A DNA stretch of 64,000 nucleotides from an uncultured Clostridium sp. (GTDB taxonomy: Bacteria > Bacillota > Clostridia > TANB77 > CAG-508). The stretch spans positions 62,001 to 126,000 of the forward strand of contig USRT01000002.1 of the NCBI GenBank assembly GCA_900557195.1, given 5' to 3'. Positions 56,833 through 64,000 of the stretch are shown in pieces. Positions within the stretch are counted from its first letter, which is position 1. Every line of letters starts with the position of its first letter. Both the position numbers and the translations under genes were made by a program. Below the pieces are notes generated by a model. It made no database searches and was not told where the DNA came from. It saw only the letters and a program-made list of their open reading frames with translations.

Positions 56833-57218
56833 TTGGATTTTTTACAAAGTATTGATTGGATGCAATTATTAAGATGCTTTGCAGTTGGAGGTCTTATATG
56901 TATAATTGGACAAATATTAATAGATAAAACAAAATTAACTCCTGCAAGAATATTAGTAACTTTTGTTACTGCTGGCGCAATACTTCGGTGGACTTGGTAT
57001 ATATAAATATGTAATAGACTTTGCTGGGTGCCGGTGCTACTGTTCCTTTAACTGGATTTGGTGCAAATCTTGCTAAAGGTGCTATAGAAGAAGTTCAAAA
57101 ATCTGGACTTTTAGGAGCATTTATTGGTGGTGTTAAAGCATCAAGTGGAGGAATTGCTGCTGCTGTATTTTTTGGATATATTGCCTCTTTAATTGCTAAA
57201 CCTAAAATTAAAAAATAA
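56833..57218 (+). CDS. spoVAE: SpoVAE membrane protein (needs two +1 shifts at CGG)
   Basis: 127 residues after correction. TTG start (AGAGGTGAT upstream): MDFLQSIDWMQLLRCFAVGG. CGG-T at 56986-56988 restores AGAILGGLGIYKYVIDFAG; CGG-T at 57032-57034 restores GCGATVPLTGFGANLAKGAI. Hydrophobic spans match SpoVAE. The last 30 bp overlap the far end of the convergent pyrF open frame. Confidence 0.9.
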
Positions 57219-57221
57219 TAT

Positions 57222-57336
57222 AAAAAAGTGCCAAAAGGGACGGAGCATTTTGGCACTCTTGACCCCTTTAACATTAGTTAGGGTTATATGGTTTCCAAAA
57301 AGTGTCAAAATGCTCCGTCCCTTTTGGCACTTTTTC
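57222..57336. repeat. GGGACGG-type inverted repeat, copy D, between spoVAE and pyrF
   Basis: Arms of about 29 bp (57222-57252 and 57308-57336) contain AAAAGTGCCAAAAGGGACGG and its complement. The element lies where convergent spoVAE and pyrF meet and supplies the sequence of the pyrF 3' end. With flanking A/T runs it can act as a bidirectional terminator. Confidence 0.75.
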
Positions 57337-58289
57337 ATTAACACTAATTTCTTTTTTAAATTTGAAATTATATCATCCCTCATTTTAATAGTTGCTTCCC
57401 TTGTACATTTTTTATATTCTTCTGCACTACATACATCAGATTCAAATTGTTTTTTATATGCATATATAATTCCTCTAGATGAATTTATTAAAGCTCCAAG
57501 TCCATCTTCATTAAAACAATTCATTACATCTTTTGCCGTTCCTCCTTGTGCTCCATATCCAGGAACTAAAAAAATACTATTACTCATTATTTTTCTTAAA
57601 TTTAATGCTTCTTCTGGGAAAGTAGCTCCAACTACTGCTCCTATAGGCGAATATCCTGTTTCTCCCACAAAACTATCTGCTTCCTTTTTTACAAAACTTG
57701 CTACACTTTCATATATTGTTTTTCCATTAGAATCTTGCTTATCTTGTATATCTGCACTTGATGGATTTGATGTTTTTACTAATACAAAAATTCCTTTATC
57801 ATTCTTTTTACATTCTTCTATAAATGGAATTATACTGTCAAGTCCTAGGTATGGAGAAACAGTTAAAAAGTCAACTCCAAACGATTCTGTGAAGTTTCCA
57901 TTTCCTATATCAACTTTGCCTAAATGTCCTGTAGCATATGCCTTAGCAGTATTTCCTATATCATTTCTTTTTGCATCTTCTATAACAAACAATCCTTTTG
58001 ATTTTGCATATTTTACAGTTTCGTTAAAAGCTTTTATTCCATATTCTCCATACATTTCATAGAAAGCCATTTGAGGCTTTACTGCTGGAACCAAGTCTTT
58101 AATGCTATCTATTATATCTTTGTTAAAATTTACTATAATATTTGATATCTCTTGAAACTTATTTTCTGACTTTTCTAAATTTGCTTTATAGCACTCTGGT
58201 ATTTCAGATAATACAGGGTCTAACCCTACTACTATCGGGCTTCCTAATTCAGTTATTTTTTCATTTAATCTATCTACTATATTTTTCAT
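57305..58289 (-). CDS. pyrF: Orotidine 5'-phosphate decarboxylase (3' end inside repeat)
   Basis: Last step of UMP synthesis. The family 2 OMPDC domain spans residues 1-~310 (IVVGLDPVLSEIP; FVIEDAKRNDIGNTAKAY, with the catalytic Lys/Asp array; FLVPGYGAQGGTAKD). The open frame runs on to 57189 with ~50 residues coded by repeat copy D. An in-frame CGG-A at 57317-57315 lies at the repeat edge: read with the +1 shift, the protein ends QKGGAF at 57305 (327 residues). Which end is used is unknown. Confidence 0.88.
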
Positions 58290-58335
58290 TCTCTATTCTC
58301 CTATCTCTATAAACTAAATATGATTACTCATAACC

Positions 58336-59103
58336 TTATACATTCATTTCATCAAAATCATTTTTATTTTGCTCATTAAACATTATTTGTTTTTTATCTT
58401 TACAAACTTTTGCAATATCTAGTAAAAACTTTTTATATGCACTTTTATCCTTTTTCTCTAAAATCTCTTGCATAATAGCTTCTTCTTCATTACTTTTATC
58501 TTCACTTCCATAATATGTAGCAATTATTTTTTTCTTATTAAATACACATATATCTTTATATACTATATTATATAGCCTCATAAAATCTACTACATAATTA
58601 AACAATTGTTTCTCTGTCATATTATCAAACATATTTTTTCCCATTTTTTGACTTAGTTTATGTTCTGAAAACATTTCATCAGCTATAAAATATTTTGTTT
58701 CTGGAATAGGAATGTCACTTTCTTCGAAACAACCTCCTAATTTCTTAGCTTGTCTTTTTATTCTCATAAGTTCTATTGTTTTTCTCTTTTCGGGAATATA
58801 TGGTGGGTATAACATTTCCTCTTTTTTTATAAAAGCTTCAAAATCAATTGATATAGCATATTTTTCTTTTAGTAAGTTTATAATTCTACTAGAAATACTT
58901 TCAATTTCTTCTATATTACATGTATTTTTTACTATAACAGATACATCTAAATCGCTTTTGCCTGGTACATAATTGCCATCAGCTAAAGACCCTACTAAAT
59001 AAACACCTGATATCCCCAAATGTTGATATTCCATTAATAAATCGTTATATTGTTTCATAATTTGTAATGCTTTTTCTTTACTAAGTAAATCTTTCAACAT
59101 CAC
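58336..59103 (-). CDS. Nucleotidyltransferase-domain protein
   Basis: 255 residues. A Pol-beta-type nucleotidyltransferase motif GSLADGNYVPGKSDLDVSV carries the GS and DxD metal ligands, followed by IDFEAFIKKEE. The C-terminal half is helical with no further motif. It could be an aminoglycoside-adenylyltransferase relative or a housekeeping enzyme; substrate unknown. Confidence 0.65.
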   Translation of the reverse strand: MMLKDLLSKEKALQIMKQYNDLLMEYQHLGISGVYLVGSLADGNYVPGKSDLDVSVIVKNTCNIEEIESISSRIINLLKEKYAISIDFEAFIKKEEMLYPPYIPEKRKTIELMRIKRQAKKLGGCFEESDIPIPETKYFIADEMFSEHKLSQKMGKNMFDNMTEKQLFNYVVDFMRLYNIVYKDICVFNKKKIIATYYGSEDKSNEEEAIMQEILEKKDKSAYKKFLLDIAKVCKDKKQIMFNEQNKNDFDEMNV

Positions 59104-59600
59104 TTCAACTCCTCCATCTTTTTATACTTTTATTGTTAATTTTTAAATTATCCTTTGTCTATTTTAATTTCATTTCTTGCTAAAAAACTAATTAATCCAA
59201 TAACATCACTCCTTTTACTTTTTATTAATTTATAAATGAAAAAAGACAAAATTACTGTCTGTAAGTAATCTTATCTTTTTTACAATACTTTAATATATGA
59301 ATACAGTAGCTTATTAAAGCAATAAATGTTATTGCTTTTAAATAAAAATATATGTCTATATTATTTTGAATAATTAAATTTCTCATTCCTACCTCTTCTA
59401 TTTAATACTACAATATAAATATATTTATATTGTATATTCGCATATTTAACTATTCAATATTTAACATCTTATTCTCTTTATTTTCCGCAGACATTTTACG
59501 ACATATTTTTGTTTTTTATTTCATTTTTCTACTTTTGATTCTATTATCTATCTTCTTCAATTAAAAATAGACAAACTTTATATGTTTTATTATATTAATT
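59104..59600. other. A+T-rich gap with one possible small gene
   Basis: About 500 bp with no long gene. It contains the possible 44-residue gene at 59252-59386. The rest shows no clear hairpin or known RNA. Confidence 0.5.
59252..59386 (-). CDS. Possible small membrane peptide (44 aa)
   Basis: Reads MRNLIIQNNIDIYFYLKAIT, then a hydrophobic span FIALISYCIHIL and a basic tail KKDKITYRQ. AGAGGTAGGA lies before the ATG. No homologue recognised; it may be chance. Confidence 0.3.
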   Translation of the reverse strand: MRNLIIQNNIDIYFYLKAITFIALISYCIHILKYCKKDKITYRQ

Positions 59601-60542
59601 TTATAATATATTTCTTAATACTCTTAACCAATTTTCTCCCATGACTTTATTAATTTCTTCCTCTGTAAATCCTTCGATTTTCATCTTTTCTTCTAATTTA
59701 TTAATATCTTTAACTCCCCTAATATCTGATGGCATATCATCAAAATCCACTCCATCAAAATCACTACCTAACCCTATATAATCGATTCCAACTAATTCTT
59801 TTATATATTTTACGTGATTTATAATATCATCTGAATTACTCTTGCCAGATTGATTTAAGAAATTCGACGCAAAACATATACCTATTATTCCTTTTCTATT
59901 TGCAATTTCTATTATCTGTTCATCTTTCAAATTTCTAGGATGATTACATATAGAATATACACATGAATGTGTAGCAACAATTGATGCACTTGTACATTTA
60001 GTTATATCCCAAAAAGTCTTTTGAGATGAGTGCGATACATCTATAATTATTTTCTTCTCTTCTAATTTTTTTATATATTCTTCTCCAAGCTTTGTAAGTC
60101 CTTTATCATTTTTAGTTAATGCTCCACACCCTAAATCATTATCTTTATTCCATGTTACAGACATTACACGAATACCTTTTTCATATAGTTTATCTATATT
60201 TTTTATATTTCCAGATATAGCACTTCCATTTTCTATTGTTAGTAATATTCCTATCTTTTTTTCATTAATAACTATATTTAAATCTTCTTTATTTAAAACA
60301 TTTATTATTTCTTTTTTATCTTTATCTTTTTTGAATTGTTCTAAAATGTTAATTGCTCTATTAAATCCTCCAAGCTCACTATCTACATATTTTGGAGCTA
60401 TATATGAAGCCATCATTTGTATACATGGTGTTTTATTATTTGCATCCACTATATTAAAACAATATGCTTGATTTTCTAAGTTGCTTTTTTCATCTAATGC
60501 TTTTGATAAAGTGTCGCAATGTCCATCAACTAAAATTTTCAT
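59601..60542 (-). CDS. Membrane-dipeptidase-like protein, peptidase M19
   Basis: 313 residues with the M19 zinc ligand pattern: DGHCDTLSKAL at the N terminus, the metal-bridging Glu in ILLTIENGSAI, IIDVSHSSQKTFWDI, IVATHSCVYSICNHPRNLKD, and IGLGSDFDGVDF near the C terminus. Family members cleave dipeptides or D-Ala-containing substrates. No signal peptide, so probably cytoplasmic. Confidence 0.88.
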   Translation of the reverse strand: MKILVDGHCDTLSKALDEKSNLENQAYCFNIVDANNKTPCIQMMASYIAPKYVDSELGGFNRAINILEQFKKDKDKKEIINVLNKEDLNIVINEKKIGILLTIENGSAISGNIKNIDKLYEKGIRVMSVTWNKDNDLGCGALTKNDKGLTKLGEEYIKKLEEKKIIIDVSHSSQKTFWDITKCTSASIVATHSCVYSICNHPRNLKDEQIIEIANRKGIIGICFASNFLNQSGKSNSDDIINHVKYIKELVGIDYIGLGSDFDGVDFDDMPSDIRGVKDINKLEEKMKIEGFTEEEINKVMGENWLRVLRNIL

Positions 60543-60588
60543 AAATAATTCAGTCCTTTCAAATTTATATTTATTCGTTTTTTTTATA

Positions 60589-60641
60589 AAAAAAAATAGT
60601 TGTAGAAGTATAATAATAAATTATATTATACTTCTACAACT
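60589..60641 (-). terminator. Strong terminator after the gene at 60690
   Basis: 18-bp perfect stem AGTTGTAGAAGTATAATA and its complement, with an 8-nt loop, followed in the minus sense by a run of nine T. Confidence 0.85.
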
Positions 60642-60689
60642 TTAATTACCATTAACTCAAATTAATCTATTACTAAATTTTAGCAACTA

Positions 60690-61562
60690 TTATCTATAAC
60701 AATTAGAAATTCCCTTTTCTTCATGTAAATTCTGTTTTGGTTGTTTATTAATTATATCTTGTTCGCTAACTTGTACAAACCTTGCTTGTTCTTTATTATA
60801 TAAAAAATATAAATTTCCATTTTCTTCTTGGTCAGTTCTAGCAATTAACGCATATTGTATACCTTCCATATACTTTTTATCTAGTGGATGTATTAGTATT
60901 TTATTATCTGGAAAAGCTGTTTTCAATAGATATTTATAATATTTGTGAAATTCTACATTTTTTAAATTTTCTCCTATTACAGTACTAATATATTCTCCTC
61001 TATCATCTAAAACTCTTTGTAACATAGCTTCAAAATTACTCTCACCACTTAAAATTGAAGATACATTATAGTTTTCATTATCTTTATATCCATTTTCGTC
61101 TATAAATCCTAGTTCTTTGTCAATCTGTTCTATTTCCTCTAATAAATATGGCTCAAATCCTTCTGGTCTTTCTTTCATCTTAACTCGATAAAGCTCTTTT
61201 ACTATGTTTACACAAGTGTTCTTTCCATCTCTAACTTTAAAGAATACATCTCCTGCAAGTTGCTCTACATCTTGCAAACCTGCTTGTTTTAATAATCTAG
61301 CATAAATAACTGCCATACCAATACAAATTTGGTGTTCATCCTCAATCATCTTTTTTAATTCTTCTTCATTGCCTGAATAAATTATTTGTATTATTTTATT
61401 TAACACATCATCTTTAAAATCCTGATCTCCATAGTTAAATTCTGGATCATAAGAATACATTTCCTCACATAAATTATTACATATATATCTTGCTTTTTTT
61501 AAGTTTCCCCATGTAGGATCAATTTCTGACATAAACTTCTTTATTCTTTCTTCATTTTTCAT
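60690..61562 (-). CDS. Conserved-looking cytoplasmic protein, unrecognised
   Basis: 290 residues, soluble and acidic. A segment ICIGMAVIYARLLKQAGL resembles the Cys helix of transglutaminase-like proteins, but the usual His and Asp are not evident. The C-terminal part may be a separate domain. It is 125 bp downstream of rplT and ends in a strong terminator. Function not predictable. Confidence 0.55.
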   Translation of the reverse strand: MKNEERIKKFMSEIDPTWGNLKKARYICNNLCEEMYSYDPEFNYGDQDFKDDVLNKIIQIIYSGNEEELKKMIEDEHQICIGMAVIYARLLKQAGLQDVEQLAGDVFFKVRDGKNTCVNIVKELYRVKMKERPEGFEPYLLEEIEQIDKELGFIDENGYKDNENYNVSSILSGESNFEAMLQRVLDDRGEYISTVIGENLKNVEFHKYYKYLLKTAFPDNKILIHPLDKKYMEGIQYALIARTDQEENGNLYFLYNKEQARFVQVSEQDIINKQPKQNLHEEKGISNCYR

Positions 61563-61645
61563 TCTATCACCTATCTATATTAATATCATTTCAATTTAGA
61601 ATTTACAATAATTAATTATAACATTTAAATATAAATTTTGTTATA

Positions 61646-61681
61646 TAAAAAAACTGAATTAGTAAAACTCTAATTCAGTTT
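61646..61681 (-). terminator. Terminator after rplT
   Basis: Minus-sense stem ACTGAATTAG/CTAATTCAGT followed by TTTTTTTA, a few bases past the rplT stop. Confidence 0.8.
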
Positions 61682-61687
61682 TAATAT

Positions 61688-62038
61688 TTATGCATTTTTT
61701 GCAATTTCTACTATTTTTGTAAAAGCTTCAGCATCTGTTACAGCTAATTCTGCAAGCATTTTTCTATTTACAACAACATTTGCTTTTTTTAGTCCTGCTA
61801 TCATTTTGCTGTATGTCATTCCATTTTGTCTTGCTGCAGCATTTATTCTTGCTATCCATAATTTTCTAAAATTACTTTTTTTATCTTTTCTTCCAGCATA
61901 TGCATATGCTCCTGATTTCATAACAGCTTGTTTAGCCATTCTAAATCTATAGTGTTTTGCACCATAATATCCCTTTGCTCTTTTTAATATTTTTTTATGT
62001 TTTTTACGAGTAATTACCGCTGTTTTAACTCTTGCCAT
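61688..62038 (-). CDS. rplT: 50S ribosomal protein L20
   Basis: 116 residues, full length: MARVKTAVITRKKHKKILKR, GYYGAKHYRFRMAKQAVMKS, RKLWIARINAAARQNGM. L20 is an assembly protein and, in Firmicutes, represses its own operon through a leader RNA. Confidence 0.97.
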   Translation of the reverse strand: MARVKTAVITRKKHKKILKRAKGYYGAKHYRFRMAKQAVMKSGAYAYAGRKDKKSNFRKLWIARINAAARQNGMTYSKMIAGLKKANVVVNRKMLAELAVTDAEAFTKIVEIAKNA

Positions 62039-62069
62039 TTATTTTTCACTCCTATCTTATTTCTATTTT

Positions 62070-62273
62070 TTAGTTACCATATGGTAATAATTTCTTGATT
62101 CCTGCTTCACATGTTTTATCTGCATAAGCATCTTGAACTTTTCCTCTTGATTTTGCTCTAGGTGTTTTATTTGCTAAAAGATGTCTTCTGTTTGACTTTG
62201 TTCTTTTAACCTTTCCTGTTGCAGTATACTTATATCTTTTTTTTGCTGCTTTATTTGTTTTTAATTTTGGCAT
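62070..62273 (-). CDS. rpmI: 50S ribosomal protein L35
   Basis: 67 residues, normal for L35 (MPKLKTNKAAKKRYKYTATG, NRRHLLANKTPRAKS). Between infC and rplT as usual. Confidence 0.96.
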   Translation of the reverse strand: MPKLKTNKAAKKRYKYTATGKVKRTKSNRRHLLANKTPRAKSRGKVQDAYADKTCEAGIKKLLPYGN

Positions 62274-62368
62274 AATACTTATCTCCTCTCTAATTCTATT
62301 GTGAGGATTATTTATTTTGGTCTTTTTTCCCCACTTTTGACCTTCTATATATTAAATATCATCTAAGA

Positions 62369-62884
62369 TTATTTTTCACTTTTCTTAGCTAATATTATAA
62401 ACATATTTTTTCCTTCTAATATTGGCTTCTTTTCTGGAGATGAAATATCTGATAAGTCTTCTATAAATTTATTTAGAGTTTCTTCTCCTAATTTTACATA
62501 GTTTAATTCTCTTCCTCTAAATTTAACAGTTATCTTTACTTTATTTCCATCTTCTATGAACTTTCTTGCATTTTTTGCTTTGAATTCAAAATCATGTTGT
62601 TCAATATTAGGTGTAATTCTTATTTCTTTTGTTTCTAATGTTTTCTGTTTTTTTCTTGCTTCTTTTTCTCTTTTAGCTTGCTCAAATTTATATTTACCAT
62701 AGTTCATTATTTTACAAACTGGTGGCTCTGCATTTGGAGCAACTAATACTAAATCCAATTTTTTTTCATAAGCAATATCTAATGCTTCTTTTAATGAAAT
62801 TGGTCCATTTTTCTTTCCTTCTTCATCTATTAGCTGAACCTCTTTCGCTCTTATTTGCTCATTAATAGGTAACTCTTGTTTTAT
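62369..62884 (-). CDS. infC: Translation initiation factor IF-3, apparent ATA start
   Basis: 171 residues: N-domain (PINEQIRAKEVQLIDEEGKK), linker (KQKTLETKEIR) and C-domain (KAKNARKFIEDGNKVKITVK; FRGRELNYVKLGEE). The only well-placed RBS is GGAGGTG at 62897-62891, and the codon 7 nt beyond it is ATA (62884). The TTG that opens the frame at 62899 lies inside the RBS. Non-standard starts in infC serve IF-3 autoregulation in other bacteria. Confidence 0.9.
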   Translation of the reverse strand: MKQELPINEQIRAKEVQLIDEEGKKNGPISLKEALDIAYEKKLDLVLVAPNAEPPVCKIMNYGKYKFEQAKREKEARKKQKTLETKEIRITPNIEQHDFEFKAKNARKFIEDGNKVKITVKFRGRELNYVKLGEETLNKFIEDLSDISSPEKKPILEGKNMFIILAKKSEK

Positions 62885-62891
62885 ATAAAAC

Positions 62892-63062
62892 ACCTCCAAT
62901 AAAAATTAAAAAGATTGACTTTTGTTTTGCCAATCCTTCTCACACAATAAATATATATTCATAATAAATAGATAGTATTTAAAATATTAATCTATTAAAA
63001 CATATTTATTAACCTTTTTCTATATGATAAGGTGAGAAGTGATTTAGCTTCTTCTTTTTTGA
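62892..63062 (-). promoter_or_regulatory. L20-type leader of infC-rpmI-rplT
   Basis: Minus-sense leader of about 170 nt. Near its 3' end GATTGGC/GTCAATC forms a hairpin followed by TTTTTAATTTTT (62936-62900), an intrinsic terminator just before the infC RBS. CTTCTCACC (63029-63037) can pair with GTGAGAAGG (62933-62942), an alternative fold. This fits L20-controlled attenuation as in Bacillus, by position and form. Confidence 0.65.
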
Positions 63063-63069
63063 CTATATA

Positions 63070-63099
63070 ATAATACTATACTTTGGTAGCTTTTGTCAA
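63070..63099 (-). promoter_or_regulatory. Sigma-A promoter of the infC operon
   Basis: In the minus sense TTGACA (63099-63094), 18 bp, TATTAT (63075-63070). Confidence 0.7.
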
Positions 63100-63243
63100 T
63101 ACTTTTTCAAGTTTTATTTATCAATTTTTGATTTATTTTTATTCTGTTTAGTCTTATTTTTTAATAATATCATTTTAATTCCAGTAAACTATATAAAACT
63201 TGCCCCAGCTATACACCATCTACCAATCATTTAATTGGTTATT

Positions 63244-63290
63244 AAAAAAATAAAATAAGTAAATATCACAACTGATATTTACTTATTTTA
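63244..63290 (-). terminator. Terminator after the DUF4214 protein gene
   Basis: Stem AAATAAGTAAATATCA and its complement with a short loop, then TATTTTTTTAA in the minus sense. Confidence 0.7.
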
Positions 63291-63332
63291 TTTTTATTAA
63301 AATTTTTTATTCTAATCTGAATTTTCTATTAC

Positions 63333-64000
63333 TTATATTCCAACATTAGATAATCCATATTTTTTAGCTACTAACTTTCTATATTCTGGTGAATTTAAAA
63401 ATCCTGCTAATACTTGGTCTCTTCCAACTCCTCTGTTTAATAAATTCATGTGAGTATTTTTTCCATTTGAATCACTTTTTCTTTGTAAACATCCTATATA
63501 TAATCTTTCGACATAGTCACTATTATTATATTTTTTATTCTTAAATTCTACACTATTATAAAATCCCTTTATAGCTTGAGCTGGTGTTATTCTATTTGCA
63601 AGGATCTGTGCTGTCCAACCTTTTAATCCATTATAATCTGGATTTCTTCCTAATATGTTTTTATATAAGCTTGTTGCAAAATCCTTTGCATAATAATTTG
63701 TATATAAGTTATTGAATTCATTTGAATTTACAAATCTTCTTAAAATCTCCTCACGAGAGACACCACTATTTAAACATTTAATATAATGATCTTTTCCATT
63801 CGAATCACTATTTCTTTGTAAACAAGCTTTATATAGCATTTCTATATATTGACTATCATTATATTTCTTATTTTTAAATTCCTTACTATTAATAAAACCT
63901 TGTACTACTTGAGATTGAGTAAATTTTCCTGTCATTATTCTATCTATCCAATCTGCTTTTCCTTTAGCATCAGGTTCTCTTCCTAACGCATTTTTGTATA
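63333..64000 (-). CDS. DUF4214-repeat protein, C-terminal part
   Basis: The last 222 or so residues of a protein that continues past the right edge. It has alternating ~50-70-residue units (FVNSNEFNNLYTNYYAKDFA; LYKNILGRNPDYNGLKGWTA; LYIGCLQRKSDSNGKN), the DUF4214 pattern seen in surface and export-linked proteins. Same repeat family as the dockerin protein at 49927. The visible start codon at 63935 is internal, since the frame continues upstream with YKNALGREPDAKGKADW. Confidence 0.8.
   Translation of the reverse strand, partial: YKNALGREPDAKGKADWIDRIMTGKFTQSQVVQGFINSKEFKNKKYNDSQYIEMLYKACLQRNSDSNGKDHYIKCLNSGVSREEILRRFVNSNEFNNLYTNYYAKDFATSLYKNILGRNPDYNGLKGWTAQILANRITPAQAIKGFYNSVEFKNKKYNNSDYVERLYIGCLQRKSDSNGKNTHMNLLNRGVGRDQVLAGFLNSPEYRKLVAKKYGLSNVGI

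Noticed and set aside
2853..57034. Random indel errors as the explanation for the split genes
   Set aside because: Every event is +C before GGA/GGT, in codon phase and on the sense strand, for genes on both strands. I cannot exclude an artefact without reads, but random error does not predict this.
21870..57034. Classical P-site +1 slippery sequence (like prfB or yeast Ty) at each site
   Set aside because: The codon before CGG is different at most sites, and I see no shared Shine-Dalgarno-like or hairpin stimulator next to them. A-site-based reading of CGGW fits better.
1..64000. CRISPR arrays, tRNA or rRNA genes, prophage or transposase genes
   Set aside because: I saw no regularly spaced repeats, no cloverleaf with a CCA-type end, and no recognisable integrase or transposase in the translated frames.

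Overview
The window comes from a low-GC, endospore-forming Clostridia-type Firmicute. The supports are strong A+T richness, AGGAGG ribosome binding sites, a Gram-positive S10-spc-type ribosomal operon, a T-box leader, and the sporulation genes spoVG, spoIVB and spoVAC-AD-AE. Most genes lie on the minus strand. I saw no tRNA, rRNA, CRISPR array, phage or transposase gene.

Layout. 1-14,100 (minus) is the S10-spc-alpha ribosomal operon from rpsJ to the start of rpsM, with secY, adk, map and infA. It has a consensus sigma-A promoter and a leader with an internal terminator; rpmD is missing from its usual place. 14,170-20,000 holds spoVG, murC (plus), a transglutaminase-like protein, an MgtC-like protein and spoIVB. 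19,987-31,990 (minus) is a Tad/type-IV-pilus-like export cluster: a CpaB-like SAF protein, two CpaE-like ATPases, a CpaF-like ATPase, two TadB/C-like membrane proteins, six small proteins with a pilin-like N terminus and two further membrane-anchored proteins. 32,000-49,450 is mixed housekeeping (HD protein, truA, cdaA, pheST with T-box, NfeD/SPFH pair, copper ATPase and chaperone, thioesterase, rarA, ruvA) with a small accessory patch at 36.3-37.7 kb (toxin-antitoxin pair and an odd lipoprotein). 49,900-54,660 encodes a large secreted protein with DUF4214-like repeats and a dockerin-like C terminus, beside a membrane-anchored cohesin-like protein. 55,000-57,220 (plus) is dodecin plus spoVAC-AD-AE behind a sigma-G-like promoter. 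57,200-64,000 holds pyrF, a nucleotidyltransferase, an M19 dipeptidase, infC-rpmI-rplT behind an L20-type leader, and part of another DUF4214 protein.

Main discovery. Eleven genes (secY, two pilus-cluster genes, cpaF-like, truA, pheT, copA, rarA, spoVAC, spoVAD, spoVAE) need +1 frameshifts to be whole, at 14 sites in total. All 14 sites have one form: the zero-frame codon is CGG followed by A or T, and dropping the C restores an in-frame Gly codon (GGA or GGT), usually at a conserved glycine. Genes on both strands follow the rule in their own sense direction and codon phase, which random sequencing error should not do. By eye I found only three other in-frame CGG codons: two near the 3' ends of cdaA and pyrF, where either reading is possible, and one in the odd lipoprotein, where CGG reads as Arg without a shift. 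The simplest reading is that CGG in this lineage is not an ordinary arginine codon but a +1 recoding signal (quadruplet CGGW read as Gly, or slippage at an unassigned codon). Essential genes depend on it.

Other notable structure: a family of large inverted repeats with a GGGACGG core (four copies, one forming the overlapping tails of spoVAE and pyrF), a perfect 39-bp inverted repeat at 32.2 kb, a cohesin/dockerin pair outside any visible cellulase locus, and infC with an apparent ATA start.
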